Shown piece by piece: positions 31,080-40,691 of a DNA stretch of 64,000 nucleotides. The position numbers and the translations under genes are program-made. The DNA comes from Eutreptiella sp. 'Long Island Sound 2002' (taxonomy: Eukaryota > Euglenozoa > Euglenophyceae > Eutreptiales > Eutreptiaceae). The stretch covers positions 46,038,711-46,102,710 of the forward strand of contig OZ038391.1 of assembly GCA_964036045.1 (NCBI GenBank), written 5' to 3'. The notes beneath the pieces were generated by a model, which saw nothing but the letters and a program-made list of their open reading frames with translations, searched no databases and was not told the DNA's origin. Each line of letters opens with the position of its first letter. Position 1 is the stretch's first letter.

Positions 31080-31490
31080 ATTTTGGTAATATATTTAATT
31101 ATTTTTTTTGTTTATCTGTTTTTTTGTTTGCACAGTGGCATGCACCATAGTGCAGCAGTATAACTATATATTTTTGTATGTCTATAACTTCTTTTATTGT
31201 TGATTATTTATATTATCGCACAGTGGAATACACCACAGTGCAGCTTCTTCAGACACACGCATCGAATGGCCATTCGTCTCTCTGCTCAGTGTAATGTCGC
31301 TGTGCCTTCCCAGCTTTGTGAGTGCGCCAGTCAATGACGGAGGAGTTAGTTGGCAGTTGGGGTTATGTGTCAAGTCATTTTTTTACCTTTCAGCATAGCA
31401 GGGAACAACAAAAAAGCATGCAGAGGTTCAAAAACCGGACGGTTGAACAGTTTCCAAAAAAAGAACACCATATTTTGAAAAAGCATTTAT
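31080..31490. other. A/T-rich spacer after the RING gene; no gene seen
   Basis: This stretch contains short T- and A-rich runs and two CACAGTGGNATNCACCA-like motifs (near 31133 and 31218). Nothing coding is recognised. Confidence 0.5.
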
Positions 31491-31496
31491 GTTTGT

Positions 31497-31810
31497 TAGG
31501 ATACAAGCTGCAGTGGGTTTGAAAACGTTTCTGGATAGAAAACAATTGGAAATGGATTTTTGTTTGTTACGATAAAAGCTGCAGTGGGTTTGAAAACGGT
31601 TTCGGAAAAAAAATAAGTGGAAATGCATTTTTGTTTGTTAGGATAAAAGCTGCAGTGGTTTTGAAAACGTTTCCGGATAGAAAACAATTGGAAATAGATT
31701 TTTGTTTGTTACGATAAAAGCTGCAGTGGGTTGGAAAACGGTTTCGGAAAAAAAATAATTGGTAATGCATTTTTGTTTGTTAGGATAAAAGCTGCAGTGG
31801 GTTTGAAGAC
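31497..31810. repeat. 71-bp tandem repeat, about 4.5 units, alternating in type
   Basis: GCTGCAGTGG recurs at about 31507, 31578, 31649, 31720 and 31791, exactly 71 bp apart. Successive units alternate between a GGATAGAAAACAATTGGAAAT form and a CGGAAAAAAAATAA form, so the higher-order period is 142 bp. This is the same doubling seen at 28886. Confidence 0.93.
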
Positions 31811-31828
31811 GTTTTCGAAAAGAAACCA

Positions 31829-32262
31829 AGTCACATCACATCACATCACACCACATCACGGCAAATCAAATATGGTCACAAACTTCACATCACATTGAAA
31901 CACATGACATCACATCACACCACATCACACCACATCACATCAAGTCAAATCAAATATCACTGCACCAAATCACATCACATGAAATCGCATGGCAATACAT
32001 GACATCCCATCACATCACACCACATCACATCACATCACGTCACGTCACGTCACGTCACGTCACTGCACGGCACGTCACGTCATGTCACATCACATCGCCT
32101 CTCATCACGTCACATCACATCACATCGCATCACGCCACACCAGACCACACCACACGAGATCACACTACATCACATGGAATCACGTCATGTCACATTGCAT
32201 CACATCACATCACATCACGTTGCGAACACCACATCCTATCAACTTATAAGGCATCACATCAT
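31829..32262. repeat. CACAT/CACGT pentanucleotide repeat region
   Basis: Long imperfect runs of CACAT and CACGT (for example CACGTCACGTCACGTCACGT near 32038). The repeat decays toward both ends and has no coding content. Confidence 0.93.
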
Positions 32263-32378
32263 ATGGCATGAAGAAAGGTCAATTTGCATTGGTTCATACA
32301 AGGTCGGATCACATTACGTCCGCACACCTGCAAGGCACCGCCTGTTTATGAGACCTTTACCAATAACTGAAACTCCAG

Positions 32379-32421
32379 GTTAGGATTACAGTTAGGGTTA
32401 AGGTTAGGGTTAGGGTTAGGG
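32379..32421. repeat. Interstitial TTAGGG telomere-type repeats
   Basis: Degenerate TTAGG/TTAGGG units ending in GGTTAGGGTTAGGGTTAGGG. They lie directly next to the 10-bp array. The flanks on both sides are ordinary repeat DNA, so this is internal, not a chromosome end. Confidence 0.9.
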
Positions 32422-32427
32422 TTTCGG

Positions 32428-32610
32428 TTACTGGCATACGGCAAGATACGGCAGGGAAAGCAGGATACGGCAGTATCCGGCAGATACGGCAGGATACGGC
32501 AGGATACGGCAGGATACGGCAGGATACGGCAGGATACGGCAGGATACGGCAGGATACGGCAGGATACGACAGGATACGGCAGGATACGGCAGGATACGGC
32601 AGGATACGCG
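32428..32610. repeat. 10-bp minisatellite (GGATACGGCA)n, second array
   Basis: About 17 units of the same sequence as at 12575, with some degenerate units at the left. It is followed by GGATACGCGTATTACAGGAATACGG and then repeat R. Confidence 0.96.
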
Positions 32611-32635
32611 TATTACAGGAATACGGTCGTATTAG

Positions 32636-32885
32636 GGAAACCCCTCTAGGGTTCCGCCAAAAGGAGGGAACGTGCGCAAGCACGGGGGCACACCCTCCCG
32701 GGGAGACAAGCACGTCACGCTGGCGGCGATCAGCCCTCCCGGTGTTGCCCGGGGCCGCTTTGTTGGGGGCCACCAGTCAGGTCTAGCGGGATGTAAGCCG
32801 CCTCCCCTCTTCACGCGCGGAACCTCTTCCTGTTCGTCACAGGGGCGACGCCAGGGGGAACCATGGGGCGCCTCTCCACGACCGA
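32636..32885 (-). repeat. Dispersed GC-rich repeat 'R', partial inverted copy
   Basis: The reverse complement matches 17811-18052, including CTCGGTCGTGGAGAGGCGCC and GTGACATGCTTGTCTC-like text. Like the copy at 12357, it abuts a 10-bp GGATACGGCA array, here through GGGAAACCCC. Confidence 0.9.
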
Positions 32886-32919
32886 GTGCACCCACCTACC
32901 TACCCACTCACTACCCCTT

Positions 32920-34095
32920 TCGCTAAACCACAGGATTCACTCCCTGTTGGTTCCATTTTCTATTTTTTTCAGCTCCTGGAGATGTGTGTCCTCCATTGGG
33001 AGTATTGCTCCGCCCTGGCCCTTGGTCAGGACGTTTACTAAAACGCTGTTTATGTAGCGATAGCCGTCCGCATTAGAGCGTTCGACTGTACCCTAGTGGG
33101 CAAGCATGTGTGCTCTCGCGAGGGAGTCCTGGGTTCAAACCCCACTAACCCCAAAGTTTTACCAAAAGTTTTCATCGCACGCTGGCGACTTTTGAGAATT
33201 GCCCCATCGAAGGGACATCATTCACGGTACATTACACTGTTTTTCATGGGTACCTACAATGTGATAGGCTTCTATGAACTGATGGGAATGTTTTTGGTTG
33301 GTTTAATGCATTTTCTGAGGTAATTTTGGGAATATTTCAGCCTTTTTCCTTGGTTCTACTAGCTTGATCAGCTAGTACTCCAGGGGGGAGTAAGAAAAAG
33401 TCACTGCCATGTCTTTTATGGAGGGCTTGATCCAGGCCAAACCCCCTTAAAACCCTTTTGTTGATGCTAAGACTTCCTTAAGTATTTTTATCTCTCTTTT
33501 GAAGCTTAAGGTACACTTTCTCAAAGTAACTAGGGTTATAACCGTAGCCCCCCCATGAAGCTCACCCCTACCACTCAACTGAGCGGAGGTATCTTCCTTG
33601 ATGGATGCTATACCGAAATTAAATAGGCATTTCATGCCTAACACCTTGGAGGTTCAGCCTAGTGGTCCCCTACCCCAAGACCCCTATACTCAACTGTTTC
33701 TACCACTTATTGTGGTTCTACTTTTTAACTGTTTCTGAATTCAGTTGCTAGGCCCAGTCATATTCTGTGTCTGGCCTAACTCCTTTGCCCCATATTCCTA
33801 ACCAACACCATTTCATCCAAAAGAGTGCACATGAAGTGCTTGATGCTAACTTGGAGGCTAGAGTTAGGCCAGTTTTCACTTAAAATCATTTGTTTTATCC
33901 ATTTGCGATTGAATCTTTGTACTTAAGCCTGCTTTGTCTATCTGCAGCCCGTCTGTGTTACACTGGATTTCAAAACTATTCATTGATTCGATCCATATCC
34001 TGTTCTTGCTCTACTTGCTGCTTTTGTTTGGGTTTTCAACATCAAAACCTGCAGGATTTCGTCAAAATCATTAGGGCACTAATCAAGGACATCAT
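32920..34095 (+). mobile_element. 1.2-kb tRNA-headed SINE-like repeat, copy 1
   Basis: A second copy lies at 37726-38539 plus 40692-41068. Near 33060-33145 it contains tRNA-like promoter boxes: TAGCCGTCCGCATTAGAGCG (A-box-like) and GGGTTCAAACCCC (B box, 33131-33143). These suggest RNA polymerase III transcription, as in SINEs. At ~1.17 kb it is much longer than typical SINEs, and ~140 bp precede the tRNA-like part. It has no ORF. Its right end falls in the 5' intron region of gene C. Alternative: a non-autonomous element that captured a tRNA-derived piece. Confidence 0.7.
33060..33145 (+). promoter_or_regulatory. tRNA-like Pol III promoter (A- and B-box) in the SINE-like repeat
   Basis: The A-box-like TAGCCGTCCGCA is followed by TTAGAGC, and 50-60 bp later comes GGGTTCAAACCCC. 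A near-identical block lies at 37868-37955. The cloverleaf is incomplete, so this is not called a tRNA gene. Confidence 0.6.
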
Positions 34096-34163
34096 TCTCC
34101 AACCGACTGTTCGTTCTTTTCGTTGCGCGAGCCCTCGCGCACGGACCTGTCTCCTATTCGCAG

Positions 34164-36546
34164 ATGGCGATTATTGGCGTTTAGCTGGACAGCACAGCGT
34201 TGAAGCGGTTGCGAAGATTCGGGAGAAGCGACGGACAGCGTGTCTGGATCTGCAGAAGTGGCATACTACATGCACCGCCAATATTCTGAAGCCTGGTACA
34301 CCGTGGGCCTTCCGTGCAAAGCTGGCGGGACAAATACAAGGAAGCGCACAGGACGTTGAGCCAATACCACTGTATGAGGCAGCAGATTACCTCATTCGAT
34401 GTGTTGAAGATCAGCGGCGGCAAAGCCTACCTGACACGTACAACAATCTCAGGATCGCCATTGTGGATGCTGTGCAGATGAGTGCCCTGGTTCCAACCGC
34501 TAAACTGAAGCAGCCTGGTCAATTCGTATGTTCGTTTAACGTTGTTTCGACGCTGCTCGTTGCGCGAGGCCTTGCGCATAACCTTGTCACTTTCAGGACA
34601 AAACATATAAATTGTGGAAAGATTTTATGACGTTTGCCTACTATGCTGGTCCGGAAGCTGTGAAAGGTCTGCAAAGGTTCCATGACAAAGGGGAGAAAGT
34701 CACCAAGAATGCGCTAAAGAAACTGGACGGGATCCTCATGCCGGAGTTCTACAAGAAAGTGGCAGCTGAGATGCAGGAAGAAAAAACAACCCTCAAATCG
34801 TTGCAGAAATTGTTCAACAACATCATCCTTGAACAGTGGGTCCCAATGCATCTGGACCACCCGCACAACGGCCAGTACGTTCGACCTGAGGAAGGTGTGT
34901 ACCATCGACAAGGCATCGGTTGTGTTTCTACATGGCTGCGCTACACCTTCTCCTTTTCTGTTCTTTAGCCAAGGACATGCGCACCCGCAAAGAGGTTGCT
35001 GCACTTGGACGGCCTGCCCTGAAGGTGACTCTTGGCACATGGGGCTATTGGCGGGAACCTGAAGGCAAAAGTCGCGGTCCATGGCCGGCATGGAAATCCA
35101 TGATTCGCGCACCACTGTGGCAGGTGGCAGAGAAAGGCAAACCCGGTCCCATGAAAATCCTCAATGTCCAAAGACTCCTGGGTACAGAGATTACTAAGAG
35201 CCGTGTGGTCCCCCCAGCTACTGGCGTTACTGGTGACTTCAAGACAGTGGAACAGCAGGATCCATTACTGGCAAGTCAAACTATCACAATTAAGGCGACC
35301 CGAATTGCGGCTCTGGTCCACGAAACCCCGAAGCGGTTCATGGAGATTGACAAGAACCTGATTGTCATCAACGGCGACATATTTGAACATCTTGATCCTG
35401 AGACGATGTGCCCAGCCTGGCTGTATGAAGAAATGGCGCGTGCTGATACACTTATCTGCGGTTCCCAAACTGTTGTTGACAACATGTACGACGTTCTGGA
35501 CACGGAAACAGAGAGGCGTCTCAAAGATGATTTCAACGCGCCACGCATGCCTAACATGTTGGGTATTCCCATCTTCAGTTGGCCAACCCAACCAAAGGCA
35601 GCAGGGGATCCTACATTGTTCGACGTTTGCTGGTTGCTGATTTTGTCACCGGATAGCTGGATGAAAAAGGTATAATTTCGTCATTACGTCCTCTCTTTGC
35701 GCGAGGCCTCGCGCAATAACTTCTCCCTCTTGGGAGATTTCGAATTATCTGACGTTTGGACCTACTCAAGTACAGGAGATGGTTGACACTCAATTAGGCG
35801 GTGCCCTTCCGATAACGCATGTTATGTGGTATTTCGACACTCACCTCCATTACCTGAAGGAGACTAAGGGCTTCAGGCCTTCGTTTGTGTTCATTGATCA
35901 GCAGCTAGACCTGGTGTGCAAGATTGCTGCCATCGAGCCGGATTCTCGCATGTACCTTCTTGGTGTCTCCACCGACAGTCTCTCCGATTGGGTCAACAGA
36001 GTGCAGAATCAGCTGAACCACGTCTTGACACAAGGGTCGAAACTGGACGAGTCTGGTGATTGGGACCAGCAAGCCAACTGGACAAACCGTGGTATTCCCC
36101 TTTGGGTTCGCGATGACAAGCTGGGTTGTGAGGCGTTGTCGCTGAAGGAGGAAGAGATTGTTCAGAAGGGTCAAGCTGCAGAAGCACAGGCCCCTGCAGC
36201 AAAGCGGAAGTCAACTGGTGAGGAACCTGCCCCCAAGAAGAAGAAGACTGCTTCGAAGCCTCAGGCAGCGAAGTCGGGTACCGGTGAAGATAACGACGAG
36301 AGCGATGGAGATGAGGAGGAGGAGAGCGAGGAAGAAGAGGAGGAGGAACAGCAGGTCTTCCAAGGCAAGACAGCGAAGAAAGCAACAGCGAAACCGAGGC
36401 CGGAGGAAGCCAGGGCCAGAGCTCCATTCAAGCAGCCAGCTCGTCAGTCCCAACCAAGGGACCATCCCGCAAAGCCACCGCCAAAGGTAAGACGTCCGTT
36501 GCTAAGTCTATGGGTGCTAAGATGCAAGTTGTTCCGAAAAAAAAGT
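34164..36546 (+). CDS. Spliced gene C: unrecognised protein with ParB-like N-terminal motif and charged tail; palindrome-bearing introns
   Basis: Exons 34164-34525, 34597-34894, 34969-35669 and 35776 onward join in frame through GT-AG introns (phases 0, 1, 0). The first visible exon begins with DGDYWRLAGQHSVEA, which recalls the G-x-HR motif of ParB/sulfiredoxin-like domains; this is tentative. Later parts (YKLWKDFMTFAYYAG, LGTWGYWREPEG, MLGIPIFSWPTQP, FVFIDQQLDLV) match nothing I know. The C-terminus is basic (PAPKKKKTAS) then strongly acidic (EEEESEEEEEEE). Past ~36330 two frames compete: one continues from the acidic run, the other gives a basic tail KGKTSVAKSMGAK ending VVPKKK at 36546. 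A one-base slip in the GAG run would explain this. The 5' exon is missing; the 1.2-kb repeat ends just upstream and probably inserted in the first intron. Confidence 0.65.
34526..34596 (+). other. Intron C1 (71 bp) with GCGCGAGGCC palindrome
   Basis: Donor GTATGT and acceptor TTTCAG, phase 0. It joins QPGQF to DKTYKLW without a stop. It contains TGCGCGAGGCCTTGCGCA (34560-34577), a near-perfect inverted repeat. It is very short. Confidence 0.85.
34895..34968 (+). other. Intron C2 (74 bp), no palindrome
   Basis: Donor GTGTGT, pyrimidine-rich tract and acceptor CTTTAG, phase 1. It joins VRPEE to AKDMRTR. It lacks the GCGCGAGG palindrome and serves as an internal control for an ordinary short intron in this gene. 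Confidence 0.8.
35670..35775 (+). other. Intron C3 (106 bp) with a perfect 20-bp palindrome
   Basis: Donor GTATAA and acceptor AGTACAG, phase 0. It joins DSWMKK to EMVDTQLGG. It contains TTGCGCGAGGCCTCGCGCAA at 35697-35716, identical to its own reverse complement. The same 20-mer recurs at 36681-36700. Confidence 0.85.
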
Positions 36547-36574
36547 AATTTCTTCGTTTGTTCTGATATATTAT

Positions 36575-36700
36575 GCGCGAGGGCGCGCGCTATCCATTCC
36601 TCTTCGACGACCTTTTTGCCAGTACCTTGTGCGGCACATTTTACCCTGTGATGCATTATATTGTGGTGTTGTGTTAATGTTTGCGCGAGGCCTCGCGCAA
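36575..36700. repeat. Two more GCGCGAGG palindromes after gene C
   Basis: GCGCGAGGGCGCGCGC lies at 36575-36590 and the perfect TTGCGCGAGGCCTCGCGCAA at 36681-36700. They could mark introns in the 3' untranslated region of gene C or stand-alone copies of the same element. A fifth, degenerate copy lies at 34123-34141, next to the acceptor of the first visible exon. Confidence 0.85.
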
Positions 36701-37725
36701 AGAAGGGTGCCAAAAAATGCTTCTTGTCCTGCTAAGTGCAACATGGATTTCAAAAACTGGTTTTGGAAAGGATTGCAAGCTAATGGGTATTTTCATATGA
36801 AAGCATAAATGGTAGAAGAAAGAAAAAGTCATGGTTTTCCCAAAAAAGCAGTGCATTTGTAGGGAGATAAATTATTTTCCGGGGCAGTCGGTTTTCTTGA
36901 AAATAAATGAAAATGGTCCAATTAATTGATTTTTGCTTGATTTTTTGTCGCCGTGTTTTCGGGTCCCCCATAAAAACTATTTTTTCTGAGTGCCGCAGAG
37001 AGGAACTTTTGGGCAGATTTTGACCCTGCAACTTGAGCCGCCTAAGAGAGATAGTGAAGTGACAGGCAACTGCACAGCGCAAAACGAAGCCTAGTGTTTT
37101 AAACAACCCTACTTTAACGCTACGGCGAAGCAGGCACGAGCAAGCACTTTCTTTTTGACCTGTGGATAAATAGAGGAAGTGAAGGGGTGGCCAGGGAAAG
37201 TGCCACATCGTGTGAATGCCGAGATTAGACACATGCATCGCGAGCACAGCGTACACACGAACCCTACGTGCGCACTGCGTGCCTCATTCGTCTGACATAC
37301 CTTTGATCCTTGATTTTACCTGTGCAGAGCGAGAAAGGTGAACGCCCATCCCCCCAACAAACAAGTCGGTGACAACCCTAACCTTTTAACGAAACGAACA
37401 ACACAAACACCATGCATACATGGGTCATGACAGTAACATACCCGAGAGGCGGGTTGTCTGCCTGCTTCGTTGTATGGCTACTTGTTGCATACTTTTTCCT
37501 AAAGTTTGTAAAATTTATGATGCAACTGTGCAAAAATTTCTTTCAAAAGCTTTTATAAATACGGCTCACACCTTCTTTGATCAGAGCCGACCGGACTCCG
37601 GAGCTTCTTTTCTTGGGTGCGGCTAGGTTGTGCTTGTCTGCAACTATAAGTTTTAAACAAAAGATGACGATTTCTAGCGTGTCTTCGTCAACCTCTAGCA
37701 ATTTGACGTCTTAAATCCCTAATCC
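36701..37725. other. A/T-rich interval; no gene seen
   Basis: Roughly 1 kb with no ORF of plausible composition and no clear repeats. It separates gene C from the second copy of the 1.2-kb repeat. Confidence 0.5.
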
Positions 37726-38539
37726 TTCCGCTAGACCACAAGACTCACATCCTGTTGGTTACATTTTCTATTTTTTTCAGCTCTTGGAGTTTTGTGCACT
37801 CCATCAGGAGTGTTGCTGCGCCCTGGCCCTTGGTCACGACCTTTACTAAAACGCTGTATATACAGCGATAGCCGTCCGCCTTAGAGCGTTCGACTGTACC
37901 CCAGTGGGCAAGCATGTACACTCTAGAAAGGGAGTCCTGGGTTCAAACCCCACTTCCCGCAAATTTTTGCCAAACGTTTGCGCCGCACGCAGGCGACTTT
38001 TGACGAATGCCCCTTCGAACGGACATCATACACGGTACATTACACTGTTTTTCAAGGGTACCTACAGTGTGATAAGCTTCTATGAAGTGATGAGAATGTC
38101 AGATGCTGGTTGGAGGGATTTTGTGAGATGATTTCAGGGTAATTTGAGCCTTTTTCCTTGGTCCTACTAGCTTGAGCAACTAGTACTCCAGGGGGGGGTA
38201 AGAAAAAGTCACTGCCATGTCTTTCTTGGGGTACTTGATCCAGGCGAAGCCCCCCCTAAACCTTGGGAAGTTATGAAGACTAACGCTTAATCATTTTAAT
38301 CACTCATGTTGAGGGTTTTAGTACATTTTTCAAAGTAACTAGGGTTACAACCCTAGCCCCCCATTGAGTTCAACCCTACCACTCAAGTGAGCGGAGGTAT
38401 CTTCCTTCATGGAGGTAATATCGAAAAAAAATTAGGCACTTCATGCCTACGGCCTTGTTGGTTACGCCTAGTAGTCTCCCACCTTAGGACCCCTATGCTC
38501 AATTGTTTTACCTACTTATTGTGGGCCTACTTTTTAACT

Positions 38540-38547
38540 GATTATCA
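38540..38547 (+). repeat. Left target-site duplication GATTATCA
   Basis: It is identical to the 8 bp at 40684-40691, immediately outside the other terminal inverted repeat. Confidence 0.95.
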
Positions 38548-40683
38548 TAATGCTTGGAACGTTTTGTGAAATCGGAAACCGGTTATTGTTCAAATTGCAA
38601 ATATTGCAACCGGTTATTGGCCAAATCCTGCATTTCAAAACGTGTACCTACCAGTTATTGGGAGTGGAGAACTTTTTTGCGGAAAAAAGATTTGAACCAA
38701 ACCTTTGCCAACAAAAAAATTATGCACTTGAAAGTCGGGGCCCCTATTGCGAGCTCGCCCCACAGTGGCACGTGTGAGCTGGGCAACTATTCAATGACAG
38801 CAAATGTTACCAAAAAAATTTTCGTTTCGCCGAAAAAACATTTTCATGACAACTTTTCCAACAAATAGCTACGTACCCGGCTGCCTGCGCGGTGCATGTG
38901 TACATGTTACCATGGGACACATATTCATGATGTCACCACGTGACATATACACATGATGTCACCATGTGACCTATACATATGATGTCACCATGTGACATCA
39001 TGTAACCTTATCCAATGCAACAACTTAACATTGAACATGGCTTCACCCCTACCACCACACAGGGCGGAGGTATCATGACCATGTGGTTCATCCCAGATTT
39101 TGTTGAAGAATGCCTCCCAAAAAGAAACATACTCTCTCTGTGGCTCCCAAAAACAAGGGCACTCACAAAGCAAATGATATGTTCATTGTTCAAGAAGTCA
39201 AGGCTCAACGTTTTGAGAAGGGTGTTCCCGTCTATCTAGTAAAATGGAGAGGGCACAATGACGAAACCTGGGAACCCATGGAGAACCTTGCTGGGGCGGA
39301 AATGCACGTGTCAACTTTCATCAACAACCGAGACAAACAAAATGCAGAACTTGCTGAAAAACGTTTGGAGCAGCTGAAAACCCGGGCTCAGGCTGAGGCA
39401 GCAGAAGTGGTGGAAGCGGAAGATGTCAAGGAACAACATCCATCCAAGAAACGAAAAACATCCTGGGTGTGGCAGGCCTTTGACCCCATTGACAAGACCT
39501 CTGCACGTTGCACTGTCGTGGAGAATGGGAAAACATGTGGCCAGGTCATTCAGTGTGGGGGTGGTACCACAAACCTGCAGCATCACGTTACCTCAAAGCA
39601 CAAGAATTGGTATGTGGCCAAATTTCAGAAGGCAGAGCTGGGCACCCTTGTTGTGGCACAGTCAGGGGACGTGTCTTTGGGTTCCGTACCACCTTGGAAT
39701 GCGCAAAAGAGGAAGCTGGTGGACCGCAAATGTGCTTACTGGATTGTGAAGTGCCACAGAGCTTTGGGAATTTGTGACAGTGATGAACCGCTCCGAGACC
39801 TCTTCAGAGAAATCAGCAGTGGCAGGTACTCTGGGACAAATCATCATGAGATTGCAGCACAGATCCTCCAAATGGTGGCTGTGGGTGGAGTACACTTGAA
39901 CAACGTACTCATCAAAACTGTGGCGGACGAAATCTTCCCTGCCATGGCTGCAGACTTGTGGAGTGATGGGGAGGTTGCCCTGCTTGGGGTTATGCTGTAT
40001 TGGATTGATGAGGAGTTCGTGTATCATGAGACGTTGGTTGGTGCAATTCCTTTCTCCAACAAGAGGCACACAGGGGACAACATTTTGAAGGCGACAAAGG
40101 AGTGCTTGCAGAAGTACGGCTGTCCCTGGGACAGAATTATTGCTCGTGTTTCTGATTCGGGTTCCAATATGAAGAAGGCCATGGCCTCGCTGGACGGCTT
40201 CTCCTGCTCTGCCCATGCACTGGAGCTGGGTGTCCACAAGTTCACTGAGGCTCCCCATATGAAGGCCACCGTCGACAAGACAAAAGCCAGGGTGTGGAGC
40301 ATTTGTTCAGTCGCGCGTCGCTGACATACGGTGATCTACGCACCTGTTTAAGTGAGGAGAACCCGTCTAATATATTGTTTGCGGCTTATAACTATGATCC
40401 GTCACTGCATTGAATGCCGGACACTGTTAGATCAATCACTGTGCTAAAAAATACTTGCGGTGTTTCGGAGGTTTCTTCATCTTCTTCTGTCTTGCCGTCT
40501 TGCCTTCTGTGCATGCGTAATCGCAGCAGGGCCCACGGACACAACAGAGAAAACCGGTTTTTACGCAGGGCTAACCGGTTACCTGAAAAAATGACAAGTT
40601 TGAAACCGGTTACAATTTCATTTTCCGGATGCCTGGCAATAACCGATAACTGGCAATACCTGAAAAACCGGTTCCAAGCCTTA
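38548..40683 (+). mobile_element. Complete hAT-type DNA transposon (2136 bp) with 8-bp TSD and 13-bp TIRs
   Basis: The element is flanked by a perfect 8-bp duplication GATTATCA (38540-38547 and 40684-40691), the size made by hAT transposases. Terminal inverted repeats are TAATGCTTGGAAC at 38548-38560 and GTTCCAAGCCTTA at 40671-40683, with one mismatch. Subterminal AACCGGTTA-type motifs cluster at both ends (38577, 38608, 40551, 40572, 40602, 40665), as expected for transposase binding sites. The empty site is preserved in copy 1 of the host repeat near 33735. The internal ORF is a truncated chromodomain-BED-hAT fusion. Confidence 0.93.
39110..40324 (+). CDS. Chromodomain-BED finger-hAT transposase fusion, C-terminally truncated
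   Basis: This 404-residue ORF starts at ATG 39110 with a basic MPPKKKH. A chromodomain follows (FIVQEVKAQ, VYLVKWRGHNDETWEPMENL, residues ~24-70). A BED-type zinc finger comes next, with CTVVENGKTC then LQHHVTSKH (~130-165). The rest is the N-terminal half of a hAT transposase: ADLWSDGEVALLGV with the first catalytic Asp, DNILKATKECL, then RVSDSGSNMKKA with the second, and FSCSAHALELGV. The frame stops at 40324 before the third acidic residue and the hAT dimerisation domain; complete enzymes are usually 600 residues or more. About 350 bp of non-coding sequence remains to the right TIR, so this looks like an internal deletion derivative that would need a helper transposase. A chromodomain joined to a hAT protein is unusual. 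Confidence 0.85.
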   Translation: MPPKKKHTLSVAPKNKGTHKANDMFIVQEVKAQRFEKGVPVYLVKWRGHNDETWEPMENLAGAEMHVSTFINNRDKQNAELAEKRLEQLKTRAQAEAAEVVEAEDVKEQHPSKKRKTSWVWQAFDPIDKTSARCTVVENGKTCGQVIQCGGGTTNLQHHVTSKHKNWYVAKFQKAELGTLVVAQSGDVSLGSVPPWNAQKRKLVDRKCAYWIVKCHRALGICDSDEPLRDLFREISSGRYSGTNHHEIAAQILQMVAVGGVHLNNVLIKTVADEIFPAMAADLWSDGEVALLGVMLYWIDEEFVYHETLVGAIPFSNKRHTGDNILKATKECLQKYGCPWDRIIARVSDSGSNMKKAMASLDGFSCSAHALELGVHKFTEAPHMKATVDKTKARVWSICSVARR

Positions 40684-40691
40684 GATTATCA
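40684..40691 (+). repeat. Right target-site duplication GATTATCA
   Basis: It matches 38540-38547. Host repeat sequence resumes directly after it. Confidence 0.95.

Noticed and set aside
33060-33145. A functional tRNA gene
   Set aside because: The A and B boxes are recognisable but the cloverleaf stems are not complete, and the block is part of a repeated 1.2-kb element.
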